Notes: generated by a model from the letters alone, not told the origin. Shown: positions 9,190-23,292, numbered from the stretch's first letter. The stretch is DNA of 64,000 nt from Isoperla grammatica (GCA_945910005.1 OX246740.1:3342897-3406896), one strand, 5' to 3'. A program made the numbers and translations.

Positions 9190-12100
9190 ACATTCTCTTA
9201 TGGATAGCTTGTTCTAAGAGATTGAGGGTGCTTGTTTATTTGAAACACGAAACTGTTTTAAAAAACATACGTATAATAATATGTTAGATAGAAATAATTA
9301 CATAAGAAGTGATTCAGATAACAATCAATTATTTATGAGCTCAATTAGAGTCGCAAAGCATAATTCCCTGCCTCATATTGTACATAAAGTTGAATTTGTC
9401 TTAAAAATATGGAAAAAAATACTAGTCATAAATGTTTTATTCTGTCTTGGCTTCATTGCCGCTATTTAGTTATAACAAAGTATTGTATTATTGTATAATC
9501 ATTAATAGTTTAATCGTAAAATGTACTTAAAACTAATGTATACAATCCATTTCCTTAGAATGTAATATTTTTATGCACAGTTATTTACTACAAAACTTCT
9601 CAAAAAGTGAATGCAATATTTCACAGCCAAAACAATCCAGAGCGAAAATAACATTTATAACTAACGTAGCCTAATAGGTATATGCGCTATGAGCTGTACT
9701 ATTGTGTGGGCGATCATGTAACTGTCATATTGAGGTCATTTCATGGTGTCTGAATATTGGAGGCTGTGGGTATAAGGCTCCATGGTGTTTGCAGTACAAA
9801 AGTGTATTTCTAGTATTAATCGGATACCGGTACTTATAATGTAACGTTGACTTGAGAAGGTGATGAACCACATAGACTCTAGGATATACAGATTCCTGCA
9901 GAACATCACTTGTAGTAATTTTTGTATTAGGAAATACTTTAAATGTGATGCGTTTTTCTCTGGGATTAGTGGCTGAATAAGGTGAATATCTATGTGCTAA
10001 CATTGTGACTATTGAGTGATAAGAACTTGAATATTAAAAACTGTGCAATCACCATTCGTTGTTCGTCTATTTGTTCAATATAAAACATGTTGATAAAAAA
10101 AAAGTACTTTCACGTTTTGTAAGATAGAACTCCTACTATATGAAAGCTCAAATGTTTTAATTCATGATAATATACAATATATCATAATATATTATTGCAA
10201 AAAGGATTAACCTATTAGTTTTTCTAAAAACAAAAATTGGTTACATAAAACAAAATTAGGCCTACAACCTTTTTAGAAATCCATAGTTTTGGTTTGCTTG
10301 CGATGTCATAATATGTAATCTACAGAGTATGTGATGCAAAATGTAATATATTACACCTTGGCTTATGCCTATAGTAATTACTTAATTACTAATTTGTTCT
10401 AAATTAAAGAGCACGTCCTGAAATAGAATGAAATGACCACGAAGACAATAATTTAATCAATTGAAATATATCTTCACCCATGCCAGACCACATTTTATGC
10501 CCTTAGCAAAACGCATCACTTTTAACACGAATTGTTGCCGAGTCAAGCGTATTTGCAGCAAATGTATCATATTGATCACGTGATGGTTGATATTCAAGGA
10601 TGACTCAATCAAAGTCTCAATACGCTGATAGCAAGAAGGTTGAACGCAACGGCTTTGAAAGTACTTGTAATGTAATTGTAATTGTAATGTAATATAATGT
10701 TGTGATGAGTTTTGGGTTGTGAAATGAGCAGGAAAGGTCAGATGTGATTTCCAAGAAGTGATGGTATTGTGATAACGATATAATCGTAGACATTGGATGA
10801 AATTTTAGCTGGTATAAAAATTGAAGACCAATCGTGAAGCCATATTATTACTGATGTGGTTTATTGTTGTAGTTCAAAGTTTTATTGTATTTGGGATGAT
10901 AATGTGTTTACATGATTGTGAAGTACGAGGAATTGTTCAGTTTTTTATTTTTTATGTTTTAAGGTGTGAGAAATTGTGTGTACACAAAAGTAATCCGGTT
11001 AATTAAATTGATAATATAGGTTGAAAGGTAAACCTATAATCAAAGAATTTTTCCAATTATAGTTCAAAGCTGTATTTCTCATTGGAAAAATATATTATGC
11101 ACACGTATGAAACCTGAAGGGCGTAGTGGGCGTACGTAACATATCGACAAACACCTCTCCTATTAATGGATATATGTCTTATTTGAACATCTTGAGATGG
11201 AAAGGAATTTAGTGTATTATTGATTTGTCAATACAATTTTATATATTATATAAACGTAAAATGATCAAAGAATTTCTTTATCATTGATAGGTTATTATTT
11301 TGTTAAAAAAATTTAAAAAATGTTAGTACTTTTATAGGCGTAATACTGACACACATGGTATAACTACAGCTAAAGAGCATTACAAAATTCGAAACGAAAT
11401 TTTTAAAAGTTCGATAATAACACAATATAAAGATTAAATATGAAACAATTGCTGATTTGTATAAGCATAGAAACACGTGTCTCTTCTTAAAATAAAAAAT
11501 ACATAAATAATGTTGTCTTTAGAACAACATTGTCAAACAAAACACTTGTTGGTACCTGTTCTCCAAAGATTAACTTTAAAAAAATTACTGCTTATTGCCT
11601 ATTGGTGATCACTGATCAATATTCCCAGTTATAGACTAGCTATGTCTGACAGACAGATGTTTTGTCAAAACGTTCAGGTATAAATTTTATATCTCATTTC
11701 TCCATCTGTGAACTTGATCAAATTGGCATAAATAATGATTGTATTTATCGTAGTACAAATGGGCGTATGTCCGCGGCATGAAGCCCGTGTTCGCGTGAAT
11801 GTGAGCAACACAACAGCTGGTGACAATATCGTCCCTCCAATCGGCTCGCTCGTCACACTTTAGGAAGCATCTATGACGTAACTGTGAGAGGCACTAGGTC
11901 TACACCTTCCCACTAAGCTTGTCTCACGAGAGTCTAGGGCAGCCCGTAACTTCCACTCAATACATTTTATTTTCTCTTGTATGGAATGTTCCGATATATT
12001 GCGCTAGTAGGTCCTAACATGTCGGGAATCGATCCTTGCGCATTTTTTTTTCTTTATTTAGGATGAACTGTATATTAAATAATATTTATAAAATAAAATG

Positions 12101-14775
12101 TAGGCCAGAAAATGGAATATATATTTTTGAATTGGCTATACATTTAAATTGTTTCGTTATACACTTACATCCATTAATTGTTATGGCTATTAACATGTAA
12201 GGTGGCAAAGTACGTTGCTGGTAGTTCATATATTGAAATACTAGGTTATATTTTAATTTTGAAATTCTTTGAGTACATTTTCGGTGACGTTGACGTCTCC
12301 AAATTTAAATCTCTTCCAGTAATCAACCAACCTGTACCCTATAATTTAGTCTACTTATGATATCATGTATATACACACGTTATCTCAAGTTAACTCATGC
12401 ACACTGTATCTTCATGTCACAATTTGAGCTGTTCTGGATATAATAAGCCAAACAATACAATCAGGCACAAGTTACGGGCTACCCTCAAATAATACACAAT
12501 TTTAGAATAGGGTTTTTGTTTTTGTAATCGAGTAAACAGGTCACAGATTCCCCATAACGTAATAGACAGACAACCCTCAAACATGCCATATTGCTGCTAA
12601 CACTACCAATGAAATACCTCTGTTGGAATCCGAGTGGAAGGTGAAAGAGATATATAATATATTATAATATAATATACGATTAAATTATCAGAATGAGTAA
12701 GATTGATACGAGGACGGAAAACATGCCTATCATTCAGAAAGAAAACAATTCATACTTTTTTTTAGTTTATTGTGTAAAGTAATGTGGAACAGTTAATGAA
12801 TTAAGTATGAAATCAACTCTTGATACGCAGAGGTATCTTGTTCATTCTTGTACTTCAGAAATGTATTTACAAAAATGCCCGATTTGCCAAACGTGACAAT
12901 AAAGTGTATAAATATGGAAAGCTTGTTATGATTGTGGACATCGGACACTGAATGACGGTCAGAACACAGTAGCAAACAACCAGTCGTTACAGGCTACCGA
13001 CTTAGCCCATCACTTCAAAGCAAAATGTTCTTTACATATAAGCTAAATATTGCAGTGTACGGCAGCTGTATGTCGGGAATAAAGGGGATTCAAAGAAAGG
13101 ATGAATTAAACGTTAATATGACTCTGTGAAAAAGTACGGCCCAATAATATTAGGTCTTGTAACGCGTTCATGGCTGTCGTGACGCAAATAACGTTGGCAG
13201 TTCTAGAAATACAAGACAGGTAGCGCGCCATGTAGGCGGGCCACGTATAGCGCATTCTGTGTGCTTACGGCGGAACTACAAACGCTACTAGTTTCACGGT
13301 ACTCGCGCCCTTGCAATACATGATAATATTGGACTGTGGTCTTTCTTATTGTTATAATGTGATTCAAATATAGGAGCATAATTTACAATGCATGTAAAAT
13401 ATTACAGTATACACATACAATATTATATAAACAACTTAAAACCCTAGTGGAGGTTATTGAAGTAATGTTTTATTAAATAGATTTTGAAACGCAATTGTGA
13501 TGTTCATAAAATTGTTGCGAGAGACATTCAAAAGTTTGTTGTTATTAGTAATTGTTGCAATTTGATGTTATTTTTTTTATTCGTTTAACTGAATAAATCA
13601 AACAACGTTGCTATTAGGAATACGTCAGCATTTCTCATGTTACTGATTAAAGTATCTATGTCTAATCAATCATACTGCTACTGTGAATGGGCCTAAATAC
13701 TTAATTATGGTTCACTTATGTATATTATTTATGTATATTATTGCTTCTTGTTTTTATATTAATGCTTAATTGTGATCAAATAAGATTATTGTATTTCTCA
13801 AATATGTATTTTTGATGTTATTATTGTTGTCCATGGAAAGTGAAACCGTAGCTGTGACAATTTTCAATAAAATGAGGATAAATAATACTTGGTGCGTTAT
13901 TACACAAACCCAACCCCAGCCTACCGAAACGCACTTTTCAAAACAACTCGCAGTTTTCCTGTAATTTAAATTTGTAGACCTTCTGCTCTTTAGTAACCGT
14001 CCGAGTCAGCCTTCCTCGTAGAAAGAAACATGTCTACTAACTAAATTAATTTTAAATTAAATAATATTTAAAAAATGTTGTAATGTGTATCAGCACTACT
14101 TTTTTGTACGTAGGTTCCTTCAACTGGTAAATTATTGTAATTTAGAACTAATCCCGAGTAGGTTTTCGTAGGTAATGTTATTATCGACTGTACGTTAAAC
14201 ATAGAAGAGTTGGAAAATTATAATCGCTCAATTGGACTTTTCGCAGTTAATTAAATATGAAGTTTTTTCTTTTTTCTTTTTCTTTTTTCTTTTTTTTTTC
14301 ACTTTTATATATATATATATATATATTTATTTTTTCCCACAATTTTTTTGTTTCTTCATGTTCTTTTTTATTTGCATACTTCTATTTTTATTTTTTAGTG
14401 TGTTGAATTTCCACTTCATTTGATTTTATTTCATTTCTCAATTATTTTTTCTTGTTCTTGATTATATTTTATGTAGTTCAGTAGTTTGTTTTGTTTTTGT
14501 TGTAATTGTTATTTATGATTTCATTACTATTAATTGTTTGCATAGCTTAGTTTTGTTTACGGTCCTTCTTTGTAAATCAGTTTTTATAACTGAATAGGAT
14601 AGACATTAAATAAATAAATAAGTAAATAAATAAATACATAAAGGTGTGTACATAGGCTCAAAGTCTGATTAGCTGATCTGATATTAAAGGTCTCGATGAA
14701 ATGTTTTTTCTTTAACACTTAAACTTTGTATTTAGAAGTGAACTTAAACCGATAACTTCGCATTAAATTCGCATA
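9190..14775 (+). other. Intron between the two ETHR terminal exons, first part: no gene seen
   Basis: AT-rich non-coding DNA. Contents noticed: short GTAATTGTAAT runs near 10670-10700, scattered short open frames without domains or splice context, a GC-richer patch at about 13150-13320, and a pyrimidine-rich tract with (TA)n at 14265-14335. I see no conserved coding exon on either strand. Confidence 0.5.
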
Positions 14776-14811
14776 TTGTTTCATGTACAGAGCAGTGCAA
14801 TATGTTACACA

Positions 14812-15360
14812 CATCCATACATACATACATACATACATACATACATACATACATACATACATACATACATACATACATACATACATACATACATACATAC
14901 ATACATACATACATGCATACATACATACATACATACATACATACATACACACATACATACATACATACATGCATGCATACATACATACATGCATGCATAC
15001 ATACATACATGCATACATACATACATACATACATACATACATACATACATACATACATACATACATACATACATACATACATACATACATACATACATAC
15101 ATACATACATACATACATACATACATACATACATACATACATACATACATACATACATACATACATACATACATACATACATACATACATACATACATAC
15201 ATACATACATACATACATACATACATACATACATACATACATACATACATACATACATACATACATACATACATACATACATACATACATACATACATAC
15301 ATACATACATACATACATACATACATACATACATACATACATACATACATACATACATAC
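14812..15360. repeat. (CATA)n tetranucleotide microsatellite, about 550 bp
   Basis: Almost pure CATA/TACA units, with sparse CATG and CACA variants between 14910 and 15015 and perfect repeats thereafter. All frames on both strands stay open through it and give meaningless Tyr-Ile-His-Thr or Met-Tyr-Val-Cys proteins. Confidence 0.98.
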
Positions 15361-17384
15361 CCCCAGTCCTATTAATCCTTCCAGTCGCATTGAAGCTAGA
15401 AACATAAAAAACATAAAAACATTTTAAAACATTCTTTTTCCATCCAAGCTTCAAAATCAGTGTCAATATCAGTTAAGATATTGATATTGCCTAAACAATA
15501 CTAAGCGGGTGGAAAAGGAGTAGGGAAGTTGAGCCATTTAAATCTTATACTCGTAAATTACCCTTCTAGTTGAAAGTACCTAATTACCTGCATTAGCTAA
15601 GTCATTACGGTTCGCTAATAACTCTAACGTCTGGATTTCTGAGTTGTCTATTTTTATATAATTATCAGCCTGGAAAGTTCCTCAAACAGTAGCCAAGCCA
15701 TTATCGGTGATCACTAGCCAGATGTTACCTAGCGATGAATTTCATAATTATGACAGTCAGTCAAAATTTTCGAAGTGTCATTTTTACGAAAATCAATCAC
15801 TTAGCTAAATGGAAAGCGGAACGTAATTGCATACGCACGTTAGAAATAAAACTATCAATCTTCCTTGATTACCTCTGGGAACTGTGCTTGTAATAATGGC
15901 ATGTTACTTAAATTAAATCAAATGTTTCTAGGGTGTCTGTTGAAGGGGACATTTTTAACGATAATTTATATCAATTATGTACCTGATGTTTGGGAACAAT
16001 TACTGTACTATTGGTGTATAACAGATTCAATCCTGTCAGATCCTGAGGGAAAGGAAAGTATTGAGTAAGGTGATAGCAGTCGAAGGCAAACCTCTAGATT
16101 AGAAGCAAAGAGAGTGGGGGGGATCTTTTACAAGGCAAGAGATCAAATACTTCTTATTTCTTGATACACGTCACACGCTCATTTATTTATTTCAAAACCT
16201 TAAAAGCCGTAAATGTATAGTATCACAAATTTCGTTATGAATTAATAGTATATAGGCCTAATACAGAGAAATTATGATATTATATATTTGTGTATTTTTT
16301 GTATAATGTAGATTATACAATGCAAATTTACAATTATATCTTATAAGACCACTAATATCATATATTATCATATCAAAGATTAACATCATACAAATATGGT
16401 TCTTATATTCAAATTCACTTTTGTTCTCGGTCTTCATGTCTAGACGGAGATTCCTCCACAGGCTATTAGACGAGGATGAAATTCAGCCTGTCTGTGCAGC
16501 TGCCGTGCTTGCAAAGAGAGTCGCCTCGAAGAAGACTTGTCACCCTCATTCACTCTCACATCACTTTCTCACTATCTTCAATATTGTTGTGTGTAGAACG
16601 CACTGCATGGTATGTAGACTAGCTGTAAAGTATTACGTTGATGCGTGACTAAACTGCATAACAGAAGTGCTCGAAGTTGAACGCACAACAACATGCTTGA
16701 ATAATAAGTTTTCCTGGACAGTTATTTTAGGAAAGAAAAGTAATGACGTAAGTCGAGAAACGAGATCTTCAAAGTAACATTCTAAAACGTCAAACTAAAG
16801 CTATTACTAATGTAACTCAACACAACCCATGTTCTCATCTAAACTACCAATAACCCTTCTTTTCACGTTACCAGTGATGTATACATACTTTACATAGCAA
16901 TACCAACATACTAAAATGACTTTGAATTTACACTACAACTTATGTTTACTGTGTGATATCTTTGTATCAGCACAAAACCTTAAGAACATTGCAGAGAGAA
17001 CCTTGCACTTTAATCATCACTGTTTGCTACGTTATTTGCGATGCATAAGTTATTGTCCGTAAAAGCCTTTAACACACTCAAAATGAAAAAACTAGAGTAT
17101 CCTATTATCTGTTTTTTTTTTTTTTATTAAATTTTGCAACCAACAACATTTGAAAAATCATATATATATATATTAAAATACGGAGGCTATCGTGGCCCGG
17201 GTTCTATATATATATAAATAAATATTTATTTTCAACATAATATGCATGATATTCGATTATGCAATTTATATGTATATATATAAACAAAGGTACACATAAC
17301 TAAATATATAAACATTTCTCTACATTTTGTATTAACTTCTTTTTTCCATTTCCCCATGTGTAGGGCCATCTCTGAGACGTAGTG
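15361..17384 (+). other. Intron between the two ETHR terminal exons, second part
   Basis: No coding exon recognised. A GGCTATCGTGGCCCGGGTT box (17185-17203), flanked by TA repeats, matches the edge of the Penelope-like inverted repeat near 4207 and the fragment at 49968. Confidence 0.5.
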
Positions 17385-17411
17385 TCTAATGGTTTCTGCT
17401 TCTTCTTTCAG

Positions 17412-18342
17412 CCCCATTCTCGGCGTCGCAGAATACCGCTTCGAGGAGTACTTCGACGGAACCTATGTCCCGGTATGTCTCACCCAAGCTGACACCTTCT
17501 GGCCCGCGCTCTTCTTCATTCTCACCATCTCCCTCTTCTTCGCGCTACCCCTCGCCGTCCTCATCGTCCTCTACACCGTCATCGCGAAACACCTCATGTC
17601 GCACCCGGGCATCCTCGCCTCAAGCCGTCGCGACGCCTCCGCCAAGTACCGCAAACAAGTTGTCCTCATGTTGGGCACGGTCGTCCTCTCCTTCTTCCTG
17701 TGTCTCCTCCCCTTCCGCGCCCTCACCCTCTGGATCATCGTCGCCCCTCCGGAGACAGTCATGTCCCTCGGGATAGAGGGGTACTACAACCTCCTCTACT
17801 TCTGCAGAATCATGCTTTACCTCAACTCCGCAGTCAATCCGATCCTCTATAACCTAATGTCGTCGAAATTCCGGGAAGGGTTCCTGAGACTATGCGGAGT
17901 TCGGGGATCCGGAAACGAGCGGTTCCTCGGCCGGAAGGGGACGTTTAATACCTCCACGACGACCACGACCACTTCCGGGTTCCACAACCGCTCCCAGGAC
18001 TCGTTCTGGAGGAAGAGCATCAGTAGCAGGGCCGCTACCCCAGCGGGCTCCATCAAGATGATATTACGTCACGGATCGTCTGTCGATAACAACAGGTGTA
18101 GCAAGTTGTTGACCGATGCGACGAGGCCCAAGTTTGTCAATGAGAATGGCGTGGCCAATGGGAAGATAGTGACGCCACTCAACAACGAAGACCAAGGTAC
18201 CGACTACTGCAAGACCCATCTGGTAAGCGACGGAAAGACGAACAATATTATAACCTCTGCGTTACTTGGTAACGGTATTACAAAAAGCAAAGAAAATACA
18301 ATTTTTATTAATAATAAGAATAATGAAGAAAGTTATGTGTGA
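17412..18342 (+). CDS. ETHR: Ecdysis-triggering hormone receptor, alternative 3'-terminal exon 2
   Basis: The acceptor TTCTTTCAG (AG 17410-17411) is followed by one base of a split codon and 309 residues to the TGA ending at 18342. The first residues (PILGVAEYRFEEYFDG) mirror those of the 7689 exon (PILIIAEYGSMDYFDG). The same order follows: loop 2 cysteine (VCLTQADTFWP), TM5, TM6 with CLLPFRALTLW, TM7 with SAVNPILYNLM, and helix 8 (SKFREGFLRLCG). The tail differs entirely (Thr-rich, then Asn/Lys-rich) but again ends ESYV. Both exons need the same upstream donor phase, so they are mutually exclusive last exons. The membrane part uses mostly C-ending codons, while the tail becomes AT-rich. The Met at 17389 lies in the intron and is not a start. 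Confidence 0.85.
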
Positions 18343-18568
18343 TAAAATGTTTTAATTATTATAAAAGTATACACTAAAATATATTATTATATGTATTATT
18401 TTTTTAACCTAGTCAACTGATATAAGATTAAAAATACTCTGGAGGGGAAAAAATACGTTTTAATGTCAATAATGTCTCTCTAAGATAATAATATCATTGT
18501 CATTGCTCAAAAATCTTTGAAGCAATATGTGTTTGTAAATGTTATGTATGTGCCATTTTCTGTTAACA

Positions 18569-18574
18569 AATAAA
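18569..18574 (+). terminator. Polyadenylation signal AATAAA for second ETHR exon
   Basis: AATAAA lies about 230 bp after the stop, followed by a GT-rich stretch (TGATTGTG). It is the likely end of the gene. Confidence 0.6.
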
Positions 18575-19263
18575 ATGATTGTGCCATTCCATTAAGTCCA
18601 TTGTTCCGTGGTTGATCTTGTTATGTATACACGATCGCTTTATGTATTTCCGTTTTCCATCTGAAAGTTCGCCTGACTTCCGCTTTCCACGAACTTTTAT
18701 GCTTTTCATAATGTGGACTTTACAGCCGACTACTGCAGTACGGATCACACATGGCTAAAAGTTAACAATAATGTAATACAGTTTTAAACTACAAGCGCTG
18801 TATCATTGTGTAGAGCAATACAAAACCTTCACTCCAATGTCGGTAATCATCCCTCCTCCCTCAACCGTTATCTGTTGCCGTTCCATATGTGACAACCTTT
18901 CATCCTCTCGTTCTGTGACCACACAACGGTCCTCTGCTCGACTCCAGGCTGGTATACTTCAGTACCTTCGTACTCGCATTCTTTGTGCTGTTCCTCTTTC
19001 TTCATCTAACTCAATTCTCAATCATGGTTTCATCATCATTTACTTCTAAGATCGTCTACCGTTTCATACGGTATTACAACATCGCCGTAACATGCTGTCA
19101 ATAACATCCAGACATTCAAAGTAAGTTGAACCATTCTCTCTTAGCATTTCTACAGTTTCCTTTCTCGCTCAGGCATCTTGGCCCCAAAAGTCTTCAATCA
19201 AATTACTTTAAACGTAGTAAACATTGAAATCATTGATATGATATAAGGCATTATAAAGTTGCT

Positions 19264-19396
19264 CCACAGCAACTTTGGTGCTGGGGACGTCACAGATGGG
19301 CGTGTCGGAGCCAATCAGCGGGCAGCTTTCACCAATACTCACATTGGTTGGCCAAGCCTCACTCATCTGTGACGTCCCCAGCCCAAGTGGCTGTGG
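19264..19396. mobile_element. 133-bp MITE, CCACARCAAC family, second copy
   Basis: The left end CCACAGCAACTTTGG and right end CCAAGTGGCTGTGG flank inner inverted repeats CTGGGGACGTCACAGATG and CATCTGTGACGTCCCCAG. The centre carries AGCCAATCAGCGGGCAGC, as in the copy at 7039. Confidence 0.75.
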
Positions 19397-20738
19397 AACG
19401 ACTTGGCCTAAAAATGTATACAACTGCATCCAAACAAAGAAAACAAATCCAAAAATAAGGGTTAAAGAACAATATTGGCAACGGAATGTGGCTCTCCGCG
19501 GGGTATCCGAAATGGGGCACTCTTGTATATCATATCACAAATAGCTTATATATATAGTTTAATAGAGAAGTGTGTGTTAAATGAACACACAACGAGCTCA
19601 AACAACAACCGAGTTGATACGTCCAAACAACTTACTGTAATTGTCATAACATTAGGATCTCGCGCAGCATGTGGGAGATATATTTGGGCGCAAGATCAAC
19701 AGTAAATGAGTCATTTCATTTGGCAGGCCAACGTTTTGCCCCGGGCATCAATCAACGCGTTAGATGTTGTAATATTATAAATAGCTGCATCAATGAATAG
19801 AACACACATAAAGTAAATGTAAGTAGACGTTTTAAAATGCATTCATTTCGCAATGTTCTGGACTAATTCAATAGACATCTTCAAATTGAAGAGATGGAAA
19901 TATATTCCTTCTCACTATGAGAAACACAGGAAGCAGATATTGAAAACCCAACGCCAACAGCTGTTGCTCAAATCCATATCTACCACTTGCCTGGCGTTCT
20001 TTGGCCACGATAGTACACATATATTTATAAGATAACCTTGTTGATGGCGGGACTTCTTGAATACATAGTTTTGTTTTCCATATTTTGTTGTTCACAGTTG
20101 TCATATGTTGGTTGGATCTGTCAATACGGGAGCTTGCTTTAGTTGTAAGTATAGTAAACACGCAAAGAAATACATGGGTCTGCTGAGGTGGATTGTGCAG
20201 CATAATAATATTATGTTTTGAATAATATACTTATTAGGGTTGACCGTTGACATCGATTCCAAGACTTGGAATGAACGAGAATCGATTCCTAGCAAAACGC
20301 TTACTTTTGTAAGTAAATAAGGGTATACGCTTTATACAAGAAACGCCTTAATTAGTAAAATAATGGTCATTTTGGCTTCTTGTTGTACCCACTGCTACCA
20401 GCGGGAGAAAGTCGCACAGATGTAGCATGATTGGAGTAGCGTACAAATTAGTTTTAAATCGAATATTTATCAGTCTCAAATAAAAAAAAAATTCACTTTT
20501 GGAGCATCAGGACTCTTACAAAAACGGGAAAATTCTTTATATCTGGAATCGATTAGTAAATGGATCGATTCAGAGTAGATTTATCGATTAATCGATGTAA
20601 TTTCTAATTATTATACCGCTTATCAGTAAAGAGTGAAACTTGTTGACATCAACATCACTAGTTTTATAATAATTTAACGGGAGATAAACATGTTAATAAA
20701 ATTGAAATTGAAATCAATATATTTTACAACCTTTTCAC

Positions 20739-20777
20739 AATCTTTCTTGTAGGACGGGGCGTCCTACAAGAAAGATT
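20739..20777. repeat. Perfect hairpin, 18-bp arms with 3-nt loop
   Basis: AATCTTTCTTGTAGGACG, then GGG, then its exact reverse complement. No coding sequence or T-run follows, so a bacterial-type terminator is not implied. It may be a tiny foldback insertion. Confidence 0.85.
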
Positions 20778-22335
20778 TCACAAAATATCTAACAAAGACA
20801 GGTTTTGCCTAGAGTAAGACATTTCTTTGTTCAAACAGATAAAGTAACACAAGTGTTACTCAACAACTTTTAAAACTTATTATGAAGTTCATAAATAAAT
20901 CTGTATGAACCACAATGGTAATCAATCCTTGATTTATATTCCTAACCGAAATGTAGAAGTTTTCTTTTACTAAAGTTGTTAATACACAAAACTTATTAAA
21001 TTGTAAAGAGAGTAGATAGACAAAACAGATATTAATGTAGCTCGATAGAAAGTAGAAACGTACCGTCAAACACTGGTCTGTCACAGTGGTTACCTTGTGT
21101 CTTGGTGACGTAAACAAATTAATCTTTTCCAGCCCTGGGATTCCAAGAGTCAATGAAAACATCCCTTATATTTAGTTTTAAATATAATTTGAAATATTGA
21201 ATAACACCTGTTTTCTCTCTCTGCACAATCAAAGATAACTGGTGTGGTACAATATTAATACTAGGCGGGTCCCATTAAAAGTGGCATTTAAAAGTAATCC
21301 GTCTGCATCAATATTGTAATATCTTTGGTCTGCATCTTGTGTCAACGGCCGTGCATCAGGTTAAACAGGTAAACACGGTCCTATTATACATTGCCAGAGT
21401 AGCATTTTAATTCATAGTTCCCACGTGACGTCACAGCGGCCATGATTGCAACACAATTAATGAACACCTATCCTAGATCATTGGCGAATATTAGTAAAAT
21501 TTTCTAAATAAACGCAATTTAGAATTTGAAAAGTAAACATAAGTAATACAAATATCACTAATTTTAGTCACCAGACATGCCAATTTTATTTCTAATACAG
21601 GCTGACTTTTGTAGTTATTACTTTCACGAGATGTGTAATAACATTTGAAACAAGGTATCTGCGCGAATGATATAGCGCTCTAAATCCAATACCAAGCCAT
21701 CTCATCTCTTTATTACAAAATCTAAACCGTAGGGTTATTTCAATACGACTTTTTAATGTAACTTTCTAAATAAATCATAAATATTGTTTCATATACTTGG
21801 AGAGTTTCAAACTACACATACACGCGGCTACATACTGAGACATTCATGCAGTAATTATGCAATTAATCGAGCTAGAGCAGCTTGCTAGAGTGACATCTTT
21901 GAATTGTATCGTCGATCTTGTTGGCTAAACACTGTCTCAATAAACATCGTGTAATTTTCACAGGAATTTCATTAAACACAATCTAATGAATGCATAATTT
22001 CCCGGTGTAGTCTTGTACATATACATATACAATGTAATATTACTTAGTCAGAGTACAATTCATTAGCGTGTGGGTGCCATACAGTCGTGGTAAGAGCTAC
22101 TTAGGGTCGTCTACTAAAGAGGTTGACGTATTTACCATAATGACTTCATTGTAGCAGGTTATACCCCCATTCATCTCCACACTAATTTTTATTATCACCC
22201 CAGCCCTCGGGCTTATGCGTTTTTACCTCTGTATTTTTTCATCTGCTCTAGAGGGCCCAGCCCGGGAGAGCGTTCCAGCAAAGTTCAATGTTGAACTATT
22301 GCATCTAGTAAGTACGTAAGTAAGTATAATAATAA

Positions 22336-22590
22336 TTTTTCGTAGTAATACCTGTTATAGGGTGCCACCAGCTTTGCCTGATGTGCTTTTTGTGACTAAC
22401 TAGGTTTTGTGGGGTGTTTGGATATTGGGAAGGAATATCCGAGAGTTGTTAGTTGAATTAAATCCCAGCATTCTCGTTTACGACTGAAAAAATCCTCTAA
22501 AAAACATTCAGTCAGGATTTACGGTAGCAAGAATCGAACTGGAGACCTCCCGAATGAGATTCTCGCGTTTCACCACTGAGCTACCTTAAA
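22336..22590 (-). mobile_element. tRNA-derived SINE, diverged copy
   Basis: On the minus strand the head reads as a tRNA-like promoter: box A TAGCTCAGTGGTGAAACGC, box B near GTTCGATTC. A body follows with CTGAATG...TTTTTCAGTCGTAAACGAGAATGCTGGG, ending in a TTATTATAC-type tail. It is about 80% like the copy at 31834-32107 and more decayed. Not a functional tRNA. Confidence 0.7.
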
Positions 22591-23292
22591 ACGCTGTCAC
22601 AAAGGGCGGCTTATTTCTCGCTCTCTTTGTTCAATTGGCTGCAAACGCAATTCTTGTAACCGTAATCACAGAACACTAATTGTAGAATAGAGGCTTTGTA
22701 CGGTAGATCTTAAAAAAAATAGGCTATTAAAAAAACTCAATACTAGATAGTACTGGTTATAAAGATTGCAAAAGTACAATGTTTGTAAAGAAATATTGGA
22801 TGACAAACTGGCCATTAGGAAATTATTACATATCTGTGATATTTCAAAAATGTATCAGCTTTTTTGACGGGTAGGAAAAACCCAGTTTGTCGAGATAACC
22901 ATCAACGAATAACATCCCAATGGCCCCAGCCACACCCAACCACACTCATCGTGATCAGTGCCTGCCCATGGCGGCGTGGTTTACGAGGAGGCATTTCGCA
23001 AGGTTTCGACATTTTGCACAAAGATCTGTCGCATTGCCAAATAAAAATAAATAATTGTATGAAATAATAACAATTTATTTCTACTGATCAGTGTATTGAA
23101 ATTTGAAATTCTTTGATAGTCTATTCGCGTGGAATAGATTTTGATGAGGCTACATGGTACCAAATTGGAAAATTAAGGAGAGTTCCCTCTTGTATTGTCA
23201 TTGTTGGCATTGTACTTGCGAGTTCCACTTATTGTTTCGGTGTTTAACGATGTGCTCGACAACTATAAAAAAAAAAAAAAAAAAAAAAAAAA

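Larger units (their letters stand above)
18575..22335. other. Intergenic stretch, no gene recognised
   Basis: Non-coding, AT-rich. It contains the MITE at 19264-19396 and a perfect hairpin at 20739-20777. An ATCGATT-rich patch at 20235-20600 resembles the 5032 element in composition. No coding exon was found. Confidence 0.5.

Noticed and set aside
14719..15466. Six long open frames on both strands
   Set aside because: They are the (CATA)n microsatellite, which has no stop codon in any frame.
17389..17411. Start codon of an independent intronless GPCR gene at 17389
   Set aside because: The frame lacks TM1-TM4, and a good splice acceptor at 17410-17411 gives the same phase as the first terminal exon.
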